Shown: positions 1-8,794, counted from the stretch's first letter. The stretch: DNA of 64,000 nt from Falsigemmobacter intermedius (GCF_004054105.1 NZ_SBLC01000013.1:50872-114871), one strand, 5' to 3'. Made by a program: numbers and translations. Notes: generated from the sequence alone by a model not told the origin.

Positions 1-770
1 ACCGGATAGCGGCTGTGCGCCCGCGACATCAGCTCCAGCAGATCGCTGACGCTGGTGACCGGCCGCACCCAGCCCACCTGCGAGCGCGGGACCATGGCAT
101 GTTCGACATTCTGGTTCGGAAAATCGAGGATCCGGTCCATCATCAGCGACTGCTCCAGCGGCAGATCACCGCTTTCGCGCGAATCCGCGATGATGCGCGG
201 CAGATCCTCGGCGGAGGCGCTGACATCAAGGTCGTGGACCGGCTCAATGCGCAGCATACGCAGCACCACATTGGCGGATTTATCGAAGAAGCCAATAAGC
301 GGGCCGAAGAGCTTCAGATAGATCAGGGTCGAGCGCGAAAGCCCGCGGGCCAGCGGGTCGGGATTGGCGATGGCAAGGTTTTTGGGGTAAAGCTCGCCAA
401 AGATCATCATCACCACCGTGGCGACGATCAGCGAGAACAGCGTGCCGATGGTGACGCCGATTTCCGGCGGGATGCCCAGGCCGCTCAGCAGCACGCCCAG
501 AGGCTCGCCCAGCAGCGGTTCTGAGAGAAAGCCCACCAGAAGCCCGGTGATGGTGATCCCGAGCTGTGCGCCGGAGAGCATGAAGCTCGTGCGTTTCGTC
601 ACAGTGAGCGCGCGCTGAGCCGAGGGATCCCCCTCCTGCGCCCGGACCGCCAGACGCGTGCGATCCACCGACATATAAGCGAATTCCTGGGCGACGAAGT
701 AAGCCGTGGCCGCGATATTCGCACCGATGACCAGAATACCGATCAGCAACAATAAAGACGCTTCAATCAC
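1..770 (-). CDS. CorC/TlyC-family (CNNM-CBS) membrane protein, partial
   Basis: The gene runs off the left edge; about 256 codons are visible. The N-terminal half is a DUF21/CNNM transmembrane domain with hydrophobic segments near residues 4-25, 55-70 and 90-115, followed by a conserved FGELYPKNLAI stretch. After that comes the beginning of a cytosolic CBS-pair region (LEQSLMMDRILDF then AMVPRSQV). The family is linked to divalent-cation efflux and membrane integrity; the old name haemolysin is misleading. The start is taken as GTG at 770 because no ATG precedes the first membrane segment, though the start is uncertain. The family is clear; the transported ion cannot be told from sequence. 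Confidence 0.85.
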   Translation of the reverse strand, partial: MIEASLLLLIGILVIGANIAATAYFVAQEFAYMSVDRTRLAVRAQEGDPSAQRALTVTKRTSFMLSGAQLGITITGLLVGFLSEPLLGEPLGVLLSGLGIPPEIGVTIGTLFSLIVATVVMMIFGELYPKNLAIANPDPLARGLSRSTLIYLKLFGPLIGFFDKSANVVLRMLRIEPVHDLDVSASAEDLPRIIADSRESGDLPLEQSLMMDRILDFPNQNVEHAMVPRSQVGWVRPVTSVSDLLELMSRAHSRYP

Positions 771-1058
771 AGCAGCACCCGCGGCGGTGACTGAAGCCTG
801 CGAGAAAGAGGACAGGGGTCTGGGGGCACGTTGGGTCGGATCCTTCTGTGGTGTCTGCCCGGAGCAGGCGGCCCCGGGGCGGTGTCTCCGCCCCGAAGCA
901 GTTTAAAAGACCGGCGGCCGGTCAGACCTGCGGCGCAGTGATCCGCAGGGAAAGGCAGAAAGTGACAATCCGGTTCCCGCGCCGGGGCGTGACGGGGCAG
1001 GGGCCGGGCAGAGGGGTCCGCCCGCCGTCCCGCCGCCGCTGCCCGCCGCGCTCAGGGA
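771..1058. other. Intergenic region, no gene seen
   Basis: This spacer lies between the CorC-type gene and the DUF2076 gene, both on the minus strand. It is GC-rich and I see no convincing ORF, RNA gene or clear terminator. It should hold the promoter of the CorC-type gene. Confidence 0.5.
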
Positions 1059-1625
1059 TTATTCCCACTCATCCTCGCCTTCGTAACCGGCATCCTCTTC
1101 GAAGTCCTGAACCGGTTCCGCCGGTGCGTCAACCGGCGCGGGGGCTGCTTCTGCTGCTCCGCCGCCAAACATCGAGCCGATGGCATTGCCCAGAAGCACG
1201 CCGCCGGCCACGCCCATCGCGGTCTGCGCAGCCCCCGCCAGGAAGCCGCCGCCCTGAGGCGGCTGCGACATCATGGGTTGCGGCGCGGCCATGGGGCGCG
1301 GGGGCCGGCTTCGGGGCGCAGGCTGCGCGCCGCCGCCAAAAAGACGCCCGAAAAGACCGCCTGCGGGTTGCGTGCCAGGCGCTGCGGCCTGATGCCGGGC
1401 GGCCTCGAGTTCCGCCTCAAGCTGCTCAAGCCGCGCCTGCGCATTTTGCAGCGCATAGTCCTGCATCACGATGGTCTGGGCCATGTAATAGGGCGTGCCC
1501 GGCTGGCGGGCGATCTGGCCCGCGATGAAGCTTTCAGCCTCAGCGTCGCGCTGTGCGTGGGTCTGCGCGGTCTGGTTCAGCCTGTCAAAGAGGCCCTCGA
1601 TGGCACGACGGTCGTTTTGATCCAT
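1059..1625 (-). CDS. DUF2076 domain-containing protein
   Basis: This 188-residue protein begins with the conserved N-terminus of DUF2076 (MDQNDRRAIEGLFDRL). A charged, probably coiled-coil segment rich in Gln, Glu and Ala follows, up to about residue 80. The middle is low-complexity Gly/Ala/Pro, and a glycine-rich hydrophobic stretch (GVAGGVLLGNAIGSMFGG) near residue 140 may associate with membranes. The C-terminus is strongly acidic. Members are described as periplasmic ligand-binding-like or hypothetical proteins, and no biochemical role is established. It sits downstream of the sigma/anti-sigma pair on the same strand, 63 bp after the anti-sigma stop, so co-transcription is possible. Confidence 0.8.
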   Translation of the reverse strand: MDQNDRRAIEGLFDRLNQTAQTHAQRDAEAESFIAGQIARQPGTPYYMAQTIVMQDYALQNAQARLEQLEAELEAARHQAAAPGTQPAGGLFGRLFGGGAQPAPRSRPPRPMAAPQPMMSQPPQGGGFLAGAAQTAMGVAGGVLLGNAIGSMFGGGAAEAAPAPVDAPAEPVQDFEEDAGYEGEDEWE

Positions 1626-1688
1626 GGCGGTAGTTCCTTCAGTCAGTCTTGCAGCCGGGTCAGGGGCCCGGATTCCTTTGGGGAATGG

Positions 1689-2459
1689 TCAGTAGAGATT
1701 GGCGCTCAGTGCCTCAGCCTTGCGCGTGAGTTCCGCGGCGCTGCCCCGTGCGGCGATCAGCACATGAGCGGTCTCGCCGATCTGAAACCAGGCCACCGGC
1801 GCGCCGCCCGACATCAGGCTTTGCGGCGGCGTCAGCGCAAAATCACCCGGCCGCACCGCGAAGTGATGCAGCCGCCCGAGATCGGGGGTCTCAAAAAGGA
1901 TCTCAATCCCCGGCCCCTGGGGCGAGGGAAAGACCTGAGCGTCGATCACCTGCCAGTCGCGGTCGAAGAGCGGTAGAATGATCCCGGTCGCCGCCCGCAG
2001 CTCCTCGGCGTCGATGAAGGGATCTTCGGGCATCGACTGCATGGGCAGACGCACCTCAATCGCCTCCCGCGCGGCGAAGGCGGCGGTCACATAATCCGGC
2101 GGGCGCACCGAGGCGGACAGCGGGCCGACCGGAACCGGCAGCACGCCGCTGACAAACAGGCCAAGCAGTGCGCAGACCAGGACGGCGGGCGTGAGTTTCA
2201 GCCCCCGCCCCAGCCAGGCATCGCGCCGAAAGCCCCGTGCCAGCCGTTCAGAGGCCCGCTGCGCCCCCGCGCTGACCGGACCGCTGAGCGCCAGACGCAG
2301 CTCGCGCTGCAGCCGGATGTCCTGCATGACCCGCGCGGCATCCTGCGGATGATCGCCGAGCCATGCCTCAACACGGGCGGCGTGCCATTCATCCAGCTGG
2401 CCGTCGACATAGGCCGTCAGGTCCAGCTCGGTCATGCCGGGTTCAGCTCTCATGGGCAT
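1689..2459 (-). CDS. Anti-sigma factor (non-zinc type), membrane-anchored
   Basis: This 256-residue protein opens with a short sigma-binding helical region (LTAYVDGQLDEWHAARVEAWL) like that of anti-sigma factors, but without the HxxxCxxC zinc motif. One transmembrane segment (residues about 88-108, LTPAVLVCALLGLFVSGVLP) precedes a periplasmic C-terminal domain. The start overlaps the 3' end of the sigma gene, a typical translationally coupled arrangement. ATG at 2459 has GGAGG five bases upstream; a GTG codon lies directly before it at 2462. It should hold the sigma factor at 2443-2973 at the membrane until a signal releases it. The signal is unknown. Confidence 0.8.
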   Translation of the reverse strand: MPMRAEPGMTELDLTAYVDGQLDEWHAARVEAWLGDHPQDAARVMQDIRLQRELRLALSGPVSAGAQRASERLARGFRRDAWLGRGLKLTPAVLVCALLGLFVSGVLPVPVGPLSASVRPPDYVTAAFAAREAIEVRLPMQSMPEDPFIDAEELRAATGIILPLFDRDWQVIDAQVFPSPQGPGIEILFETPDLGRLHHFAVRPGDFALTPPQSLMSGGAPVAWFQIGETAHVLIAARGSAAELTRKAEALSANLY

Positions 2460-2973
2460 CACGACCTCCGATCAGCCGCAGGGAAGGGGCGGGCTGGCCC
2501 GCTTCAAAGGCCCGCAGCGCAGCCCTGGCCCGGGCCACGCGCGACATCAGGGTGCCAAGGGGAATATCCGCGACCCGCGCGGCCTCAGCATAGCTCAGGC
2601 CTTCAAGCGCGATCAGCGACAGGGCTTCGCGCTGCTCAACCGGCAGTTCCAGAAAGGCCCCGCGCAGCTGCCCGAGGCGCACCGTGGCCTCCTGCGGCGC
2701 ATCAAAGCTCTGCTCTGAGAGCGAGGCGATTTCCGCCTCACGGCTCCGGCGCGCCTTCACGCTGCGGCGACCATCGAGAAAGCAGTTCTTCAGAATGGAG
2801 AACAGCCAGCTTTTCAGCTGCGCACCGCCGCGCAGACTGCGCCGCCGTTCATGGCCACGCAGCAGCGCTTCCTGCACCAGATCCTCTGCCTCAGAAGGAT
2901 CGCGCGTGAGCGCGAGGGCAAAGCGGTGCAGGGCGGGAAGTTCCCGTGCAAGAGAGTCGGATTCGTTACTCAT
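2443..2973 (-). CDS. ECF-family RNA polymerase sigma factor
   Basis: This 176-residue protein has region 2 (LPALHRFALALTRDPSEAEDLVQEALLRG ... SWLFSILKNCFLDGRR) and region 4 (LPVEQREALSLIALEGLSYAEAARVADIPLGTLMSRVARAR), the two domains of ECF sigma factors. The start is taken at ATG 2973, where family similarity begins; the frame stays open further upstream without similarity. Its 3' end overlaps the anti-sigma gene. A promoter-like GGGATAA-N15-CGTC lies immediately upstream (2983-3008), suggesting autoregulation with a very short or absent leader. The same motif precedes the second sigma locus near 58.7 kb. Confidence 0.9.
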   Translation of the reverse strand: MSNESDSLARELPALHRFALALTRDPSEAEDLVQEALLRGHERRRSLRGGAQLKSWLFSILKNCFLDGRRSVKARRSREAEIASLSEQSFDAPQEATVRLGQLRGAFLELPVEQREALSLIALEGLSYAEAARVADIPLGTLMSRVARARAALRAFEAGQPAPSLRLIGGRDAHES

Positions 2974-2982
2974 TACTCTACT

Positions 2983-3008
2983 GACGTTGCCGGTGAGAAA
3001 TTTATCCC
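2983..3008 (-). promoter_or_regulatory. Putative ECF promoter, GGGATAA-N15-CGTC
   Basis: On the minus strand, GGGATAA (3002-3008) and CGTC (2983-2986) are separated by exactly 15 bases just ahead of the sigma gene. The spacing is identical to three motifs at 57.4-58.8 kb. The short distance to the ATG at 2973 implies a nearly leaderless transcript. Confidence 0.55.
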
Positions 3009-3124
3009 GCCGTCCGAAAATTTTTCTGCGCCGCCCGCTGAAGCCCGGGGGCGGCGTCACATCCTGCCACAGTCTGCGCCGGATCGGGACGGGAATGCGG
3101 ACGCGGGCAGGGGGGGCGCAAATG

Positions 3125-3150
3125 AAAAGGGCCGCCCTGAGGCGGCCCTT
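3125..3150 (-). terminator. Rho-independent terminator of the PQQ dehydrogenase gene
   Basis: On the minus strand a perfect stem GGGCCGCC / GGCGGCCC with a TCA-type loop is followed by TTTTC, ten bases after the stop codon of the PQQ dehydrogenase. Confidence 0.75.
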
Positions 3151-3159
3151 CCGGAAAGT

Positions 3160-5616
3160 TTACTGCGGCAGCGCGAAGGCCATCACATAATCGCCGCGCT
3201 CCTGCGAGGTGCGGGTGCCCCCGGCGGTGACGACCACATATTCGCGGCCGGTTTTCGGCGAGACATAGACCGAAGGGGTCGCCTGGATGCCCACCGGCAC
3301 TTCATGTTTCCAGACTTCCTGGCCGGTCTTCAGATCGAAGGCGCGGATATATTTATCCATGGTGCCGCCGTAGAAGACGAGGCCCGACTGGGTGGTCACT
3401 GCACCGCCGGTGCCCGGCATCCCGATCGGGATCGGCAGACGGGTCGGGATGTTCAGCGGGCCCATGTGCTCGACGGTGCCGAGCGGCATCTGCCATGCAA
3501 CCTGCTGTGTTTTCAGGTCGATCGCGGTCATGGTGCCGAAGGGCGGTTCCTGGCAGGGCACGCCGAGCGGCGACATCAGGTACCACTTCGCAGCGCCCCA
3601 GGGCGTGCCGAACTGCGACGACAGACCCGCGTGCGAGTCTTTCGCATCGGCTTTGTCTGCCTCTTCACGGCCGACCATTTTAATGACATGGGCGGCGCGG
3701 CTTTCGGTGAAGACCAGATAGCCGGTCTCTTCCTGGATCGAGGCCGAGCCCCAGTTCATGCCGCCGGCAAAGCCTGGCCACATGATCGCACCCTTTTCGC
3801 TCGGGGGGGTGAAGTCACCTTCATAGTCGTAGGACAGGAACTCGATGCGGCACATCAGGGCGTCAAAAGGCGTCGCCCCCCACATCTTCGCTTCCGTCAG
3901 ACGCTCGGCGCCAATGGTCGGCATGCCGGTCGAATAGGGCTGGGTTGCTGCGGTCCAGTCGCCCTCAACAGCGCCCTGCGGCACGGCTTTTTCTTCCACG
4001 TCGAAGATCGGCCTGCCGGTTTCACGGTCCAGAACGAAGATCTGGCCGCGCTTGGTCAGCTGAACGAGCGCCTTCTGCACGCCGCCTTTGCCGTCGGGCA
4101 GATCGTAAAGCGCCGGTTGCGAGGGCAGGTCATAGTCCCAGATGTCATGGTTCATCGTGCGGAAGTGCCACTTGTATTCACCGGTGTGGTAATCAAGGGC
4201 AACGACCGAGGCGTTGAACTCATCGTCGAACGGACGGCGGTGGCCGCCGAAGAAATCGGGCGTCGCATTGCCGAGCGGCAGATAGACATAGCCGAGATCC
4301 TGATCGACCGCGAGGCCGGCCCAGGCGTTCGGGGTGCCGCGGGTGTAGCTTTCCCCTTCCGGCGGGAAGCGTTTGGTTTCCGGACGGCCCAGATCCCAGG
4401 CCCAGATCAGCTCACCGGTTTCCGCGTCAAAGCCACGGATCACACCCGGGGGGACATTGGTGGTGACGTTGTCAACAACCCAGCCGCCCTGAATGATGAT
4501 GCCATCGGCAATGGTGGGCGCCGAGGTCGGCATATAGAAGGCGGGTTTCACCTCGCCCATATGCTCTTTCAGGTCGATCTGACCATTGGTGCCGAACTGC
4601 GGGCAAAGCTCGCCGGTTTTGGCATCAAGCTGGATGATGCGCGCATCGATGGTCGGCAGAACCACGCGTTTGGCGCAAAGGCCCTCCGGCACGACCGGTG
4701 CGGGCGTTGCCGGGGCGCTGTCGTCCGAGACCGTGAAGGTCGCGGTGGTGGTGAAGCCCGCCGCTTCGCGCTTGACGCGCTGCAGTTCCGGCGAAGGCTG
4801 ACCGTTGGATTCATAATAGCCCACGCCGCGGCAGCGCTCCCAGAAGGGGGCTTTGGCTTCAGGGTCAAACTTCCACAGCTGCTCGCCGGTATCGGCGTCG
4901 AGCGCGAAGAGCTGGCTCTTGGTGTTGCAGGTATAGACGATGCCGTCGATGACGGTCGGCGTGTTCTGATCTTCGGCACCGGCCGCATGGCCGTGTACCG
5001 GCAGATGGCCGTGGCGGAAGGTCCAGGCCAGTTCCAGCTGCGCCACATTCTCCGGGGTGATCGAGGATTTCCCGGTGTAACGCGTGCCTTTCAGGCTGCC
5101 GCCGTAATGGGGCCAGTTGCCGTTCAGCTCGCCACCCTCAGCGATTTTCTCAGGGGTCACATCATTGGTGATGAAGGGCACCGGCTGGAAAACCCGTACA
5201 CCCATGGCCAGGAGTGCCAGCGCCGAAAGGCCCGCGCCGGTCAGCGCGAGCGAAGTCGGCAGCGTGCGGCCGCGGGTCAGCGTGGGCGCGGCCAGGAAGA
5301 CCAGCATCAGGATGACGCCCGGTGCGGCCAGACGCGAGACCAGCGGCCAGAAGTTCAGCCCGGCATCAAAAAGCGACCAGATGACTGTGGCCACGAAGGT
5401 TGCGACATAAAGCCAGAGGCCAAGCGCATTGCGCCGCGCCAGAAGCCCTGCCGTTGCCACGAGCGCAAGACCCGTGAGCACAAAGTAAAAAGAGCCACCC
5501 AGCGACACGAGCCGGGCTCCGAAGACGGTGAGGAAGATCCCCCCCGCCGCGATGATGAGCGACAGCAGAAGCACCGCAATGGGGGCCCGGGCTGACGCCT
5601 TTATCTCTTGGGACAT
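3160..5616 (-). CDS. Membrane-bound PQQ-dependent dehydrogenase (glucose/quinate/shikimate family)
   Basis: This 818-residue protein has the architecture of E. coli Gcd. Five N-terminal membrane helices (residues about 13-140) anchor it and bind quinone. A large periplasmic eight-bladed PQQ propeller follows, with repeated tryptophan-docking segments such as LDADTGEQLWKFDPEA, FDAETGELIWAWDLG and DLKTGQEVWKHEVP, and the conserved NHDIWDYDLPSQP active-site region. It oxidises a polyol, aldose or alicyclic hydroxy acid outside the cytoplasm and feeds electrons to ubiquinone; sequence alone does not separate glucose from quinate or shikimate. The start is set at ATG 5616, just before the first membrane helix. 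It appears monocistronic, with its own terminator. No PQQ synthesis genes are in the window. Confidence 0.93.
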   Translation of the reverse strand: MSQEIKASARAPIAVLLLSLIIAAGGIFLTVFGARLVSLGGSFYFVLTGLALVATAGLLARRNALGLWLYVATFVATVIWSLFDAGLNFWPLVSRLAAPGVILMLVFLAAPTLTRGRTLPTSLALTGAGLSALALLAMGVRVFQPVPFITNDVTPEKIAEGGELNGNWPHYGGSLKGTRYTGKSSITPENVAQLELAWTFRHGHLPVHGHAAGAEDQNTPTVIDGIVYTCNTKSQLFALDADTGEQLWKFDPEAKAPFWERCRGVGYYESNGQPSPELQRVKREAAGFTTTATFTVSDDSAPATPAPVVPEGLCAKRVVLPTIDARIIQLDAKTGELCPQFGTNGQIDLKEHMGEVKPAFYMPTSAPTIADGIIIQGGWVVDNVTTNVPPGVIRGFDAETGELIWAWDLGRPETKRFPPEGESYTRGTPNAWAGLAVDQDLGYVYLPLGNATPDFFGGHRRPFDDEFNASVVALDYHTGEYKWHFRTMNHDIWDYDLPSQPALYDLPDGKGGVQKALVQLTKRGQIFVLDRETGRPIFDVEEKAVPQGAVEGDWTAATQPYSTGMPTIGAERLTEAKMWGATPFDALMCRIEFLSYDYEGDFTPPSEKGAIMWPGFAGGMNWGSASIQEETGYLVFTESRAAHVIKMVGREEADKADAKDSHAGLSSQFGTPWGAAKWYLMSPLGVPCQEPPFGTMTAIDLKTQQVAWQMPLGTVEHMGPLNIPTRLPIPIGMPGTGGAVTTQSGLVFYGGTMDKYIRAFDLKTGQEVWKHEVPVGIQATPSVYVSPKTGREYVVVTAGGTRTSQERGDYVMAFALPQ

Positions 5617-5954
5617 AGTTACGCCTGAAGTCTGGTATGCATTCGTATGCAGAAACTGCATCTGCGGTGGCCAATGGCGACTATGCGTCGCGGGGTCAAC
5701 CATTCGTGAGGCGGGCGAGAGCGGTTGTGATGGGGCGACAGCCGCTCGCTCGCTCGGCACCTTTCGGGCGGAAAATTCCCGGTTTCCGTACGTAGATGTC
5801 CAATTTTACTGCGCAGGGCTTGAATATTTCGCGCAGATGACCCACTGGCAGCGCGCCGGAGCCTGGGGCCGCAATCGGGGTGTGTGATGATTTTATGTGA
5901 CGTTATGCCGCGGCGCCTGGCCGACGCCCCGAGGGCGGTGTCTGGAGGGCGGCC
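5617..5954. promoter_or_regulatory. Divergent intergenic region with a TGCAT inverted repeat
   Basis: No gene is seen in these 338 bases between the divergent PQQ dehydrogenase and ABC permease genes. Near the dehydrogenase start there are phased GTATGCA repeats (5635-5641 and 5645-5651). They form an inverted repeat TGCAT-TCGT-ATGCA (5638-5651) about 22 bases upstream of the dehydrogenase ATG, a candidate operator. The remainder holds no recognisable element. Confidence 0.4.
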
Positions 5955-6779
5955 ATGAGAGCGGCCCTTGCCACGCTTCGCGAAGACCTGAGCGCCGCAG
6001 GTCAGGCCTTGCGCCGCATCCGCGTCGAAAGCCGGATCATCGCGGCTCTGGTTCTGGCGCTGATCGGCAGCTGGATCTGGTTTGCAGCAGAGCTTCCGGC
6101 GGCCTTTCTGCCCTCGCCCGCCGAGACCGGCGATGCGCTTTATGACATGCTGGCGGACCGGCGCGGCGATTATCTGCGCGCCATCGGCGAGACGCTTTCG
6201 GTTTTTCTGACCGGGCTTCTGGCGGCGTCGCTGGCGGGGGGCGGCCTGACCTTTCTGATGGGGGCCTTTCCGCTGGCAGGACGGGTGCTCAGCCCCTGTT
6301 TTGACCTGCTGGCCTCGGTGCCGAATATCGCGCTGATGCCGCTGATCGTGGCCTTTCTCGGGCTCGGGCCGGAGGCGAAGATCTGTGTGGTCTTTCTCGC
6401 CGCGCTGATCCCCCTGGTGGTCAGCGGCGCGGCGGCGCTGCGCCAGATCAGCCCGCTTTATGCCGAAGCCGCGATGAACCTTGGCGCCTCCCGAACGACC
6501 GCCTGGGCGAAGGCGGTCTGGCCTCAGGCCCTGCCGCAGATGATCGCTGCCGTGCGGGTCGGGGCCTCTCAGGGGCTGACGGCCTGCGTTGTGGCGGAGA
6601 TCTATACCGCCATGACCGGGCTGGGCGGGCTGGTGGCGGGCTATGGCAGCGCCTTTAATATGCCGCGCTATTTCGTGGTTGTTCTGACACTTGCGGTGAT
6701 TGGTGCGACCCTCAGCACCGCTCTGCGCCGTCTCGAGGCGCGGCTGCGCCGCCGCCTTTTTGCGGAAAGGGCTCTGTGA
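5955..6779 (+). CDS. ABC transporter permease (SsuC/TauC/NMT1-associated type)
   Basis: This 274-residue inner-membrane protein has about six hydrophobic segments. It carries the permease EAA-type loop (YAEAAMNLGASRTTAWAKAVWPQALPQMIAAVRVG) that contacts the ATPase. It resembles permeases for taurine, alkanesulfonate, nitrate or pyrimidine precursors. The start ATG has GGAGGG seven bases upstream. It overlaps the next gene by one base (TGATG), so the two are translationally coupled. No ATP-binding gene lies on either side, so an ATPase must come from elsewhere. The substrate is unknown. Confidence 0.88.
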   Translation: MRAALATLREDLSAAGQALRRIRVESRIIAALVLALIGSWIWFAAELPAAFLPSPAETGDALYDMLADRRGDYLRAIGETLSVFLTGLLAASLAGGGLTFLMGAFPLAGRVLSPCFDLLASVPNIALMPLIVAFLGLGPEAKICVVFLAALIPLVVSGAAALRQISPLYAEAAMNLGASRTTAWAKAVWPQALPQMIAAVRVGASQGLTACVVAEIYTAMTGLGGLVAGYGSAFNMPRYFVVVLTLAVIGATLSTALRRLEARLRRRLFAERAL

Positions 6780-7798
6780 TGCGTCTTGTGAAAAATCTGG
6801 GCTTTGCGCTGGCAGCCTGTTTTCTGGCCGGGGCCTCACCGCTTGGCGCTCAGCCCTTCCGGATCATCGTGACCAGCACGGAGGTGCCCCTGGTGCCCAA
6901 TTCGGTCCTCCATCTGGCAGAGCGTGAGGGCTATTTCGCCCGTGAAGGCGTTGAGGTGGAACTGATCGCGGTAGAGCAGACCCCCATGGCCGTCACCGCC
7001 CTGCGCACCGGTGCGGGCGAGATGGCCAATATCGGGCTTGAGACCCTTCTGGGGCTTCATGCGGGGGGCGATCACAGCCTGAAAGCCGTGGGCTCCACCG
7101 ATAAATCCATCCCCTATATCATTGCCGCCCGCAAAGGGCTGAGCCTTGCCGATCTCTCGCAGGGGGCGCGGTTCGGGGTGGGGCGGCCCAACAGCCTCGA
7201 TCACACCATGTCGCTTCTTGTGCTGCGCGATCATGGCGTGCAGACCTCTGCCGTGACCTGGGTGCCGCTGGGGCAGCCCCAGGTGCGGGCTCAGGCGCTT
7301 GTGCAGGGACGGGTTGATGCGAGCACCCTCTCCATCGGGATGTTTCTCTCTATCCCCGACCGCGACGATCTGCAGATCCTGATCGACGGGGCTGACTTTT
7401 ATGAAGCCGCCCCGATCCTGACCAAGGTGAACGCCGTCCCGGCGTCTGTTCTTGCCTCCAGGGGGGCGGAGGTAGAGGCCGTTCTGACTGCGCTGACGCG
7501 CGCGGCCCGAGATTTCGCGGCAGATCCCGCGCTCTGGCCTGCGGCCATGGCCCGCGCACGTCCGGATATCGCGCCGCAGGATCTTAAGGTGCTGGCCGGT
7601 CACTACGCCGATGCCTGGACGGTGAACGGCGGGCTGCAGGCAGAGGAAGCCGAATATGCCCGGACCTGGCTTTACCAGACCGACCGTTTTCAGGGAGAGC
7701 CCCTCGTCGATCTGCGGCTTTGGGCGGATTTCACGCCGGCAGATGCGATGTTGCATAAGCTAGGCCTGGCAGAGCGGGGCGATCCCGTTTCTCGGTAA
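6779..7798 (+). CDS. ABC transporter substrate-binding protein (NMT1/SsuA-like)
   Basis: This 339-residue periplasmic binding protein has an N-terminal signal peptide (LVKNLGFALAACFLAGASPLGA). It shows the family pattern of NMT1/THI5-like proteins: FRIIVTSTEVPLVPNSVLHLAEREGYF near the start, and the GVGRPNSLDHTMSLLVLRDHGV hinge region. It is the partner of the permease directly upstream. An alternative GTG start lies one codon earlier (6776). The ligand could be a sulfonate, pyrimidine-like compound or aromatic acid; the sequence does not decide. Confidence 0.85.
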   Translation: MRLVKNLGFALAACFLAGASPLGAQPFRIIVTSTEVPLVPNSVLHLAEREGYFAREGVEVELIAVEQTPMAVTALRTGAGEMANIGLETLLGLHAGGDHSLKAVGSTDKSIPYIIAARKGLSLADLSQGARFGVGRPNSLDHTMSLLVLRDHGVQTSAVTWVPLGQPQVRAQALVQGRVDASTLSIGMFLSIPDRDDLQILIDGADFYEAAPILTKVNAVPASVLASRGAEVEAVLTALTRAARDFAADPALWPAAMARARPDIAPQDLKVLAGHYADAWTVNGGLQAEEAEYARTWLYQTDRFQGEPLVDLRLWADFTPADAMLHKLGLAERGDPVSR

Positions 7799-7989
7799 CC
7801 AAAGGCCGACTGCGAGCCGGACGCGATGCTGCCGCGCCCTGTGAGGTCCAGGGCGCTTTCTGAGGCCGCATAAAGGCTGACCAGGGGCTGAGCGGCAAAA
7901 TGATCCGGATTCCCGAACCACCGCCTCAGAGACTGAGGCACATCCGGTTCGGTTCCCCTCCCGCCAATCGACAAAAGCTTTCATATGGT

Positions 7990-8000
7990 TTAATAACTTA
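7990..8000 (+). promoter_or_regulatory. AT-rich putative GntR operator element
   Basis: The 11-mer TTAATAACTTA lies 42 bases upstream of the GntR gene and occurs again, identically, at 11590-11600 in front of the catabolic genes. It stands out against GC-rich surroundings. Candidate binding site of the adjacent regulator. Confidence 0.4.
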
Positions 8001-8042
8001 AGCTCATGTCAGGCTCCGGCCGTCCCTAAAAAGTGCAACGAT

Positions 8043-8789
8043 ATGTCCAAAGAAACGAACAGCACGGCGGAACTTCTGAAAAAGAGTGCGGTCTCGCGCT
8101 ACCTGCAACTCGCCAGCCTGTTTCGCCAGCGTATCGATTCCGGGGAATGGGCTGTGGGTGAACGCATCCCGACGGTTATGGAGCTCGCTGAGCAATGCGG
8201 TGTCGCCAGTATGACAATCCGTCAGGCGCTGGATCAGCTTGAGAAGGACGGGCTGATTGAACGCTTCCGGGCAAAAGGCACCTTCGTGAAGGCGCGCAAG
8301 CCCAAAGACCTCTGGTGCGAGGTCAACACGGACTGGTCGGGCATGCTGATGGCGCGCACCGATGCGCAGATTGAAATTCTCGAAGACCGCCGCAATGTCG
8401 ATCTGCCGAGCCATGAGGGGCCGCTTTATGCCACCGCCCCCTCGTATCGCCATCTCCGCCGACGCCACGCGCGTGACGGTGCGGCCTTTCTGCTGGCGGA
8501 TGTCTATATTGACGAGCGGCTCTGCCCGTATATTCCGGAAGAAGCCTACAGCCATCTGACCGCGATGCGGCTGGTGGCCGATATCCCCTCGCTTGAAATC
8601 CGCGATGCGCGTCAGATCGTGACCGTGGGGATTGCTGATCTCTCGGTGGCGACTGAGCTCGACATCGCGATCGGCGATCCGGTGGCGCGGGTGGACCGGA
8701 TTGTGGTCAGCCAGCAGGGGGAGATTGTGCTGCTCGCCCGCGGGATCTATCGCGGGGATATGATGCGCATCGAGGTGAAGCTGCGCTGA
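8043..8789 (+). CDS. GntR-family transcriptional regulator with UTRA domain (HutC type)
   Basis: This 248-residue protein has an N-terminal winged helix (YLQLASLFRQRIDSGEWAVGERIPTVMELAEQCGVASMTIRQALDQLEKDGLIERFRAKGTFV) and a C-terminal UTRA effector domain that usually binds a small acid or sugar-like ligand. It is clearly paralogous to the regulator at 25707-26450, over its whole length. Together they bracket the catabolic island between 8.8 and 25.5 kb and probably respond to related ligands. No strong ribosome-binding site precedes the ATG. A bidirectional terminator follows. Confidence 0.9.
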   Translation: MSKETNSTAELLKKSAVSRYLQLASLFRQRIDSGEWAVGERIPTVMELAEQCGVASMTIRQALDQLEKDGLIERFRAKGTFVKARKPKDLWCEVNTDWSGMLMARTDAQIEILEDRRNVDLPSHEGPLYATAPSYRHLRRRHARDGAAFLLADVYIDERLCPYIPEEAYSHLTAMRLVADIPSLEIRDARQIVTVGIADLSVATELDIAIGDPVARVDRIVVSQQGEIVLLARGIYRGDMMRIEVKLR

Positions 8790-8794
8790 CAGCA

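Noticed and set aside
2851..5595. A long open frame of about 914 codons on the plus strand
   Set aside because: It is antisense to the PQQ dehydrogenase gene, has a His/Arg/Gly-rich composition typical of shadow frames in GC-rich DNA, and shows no recognisable domain.
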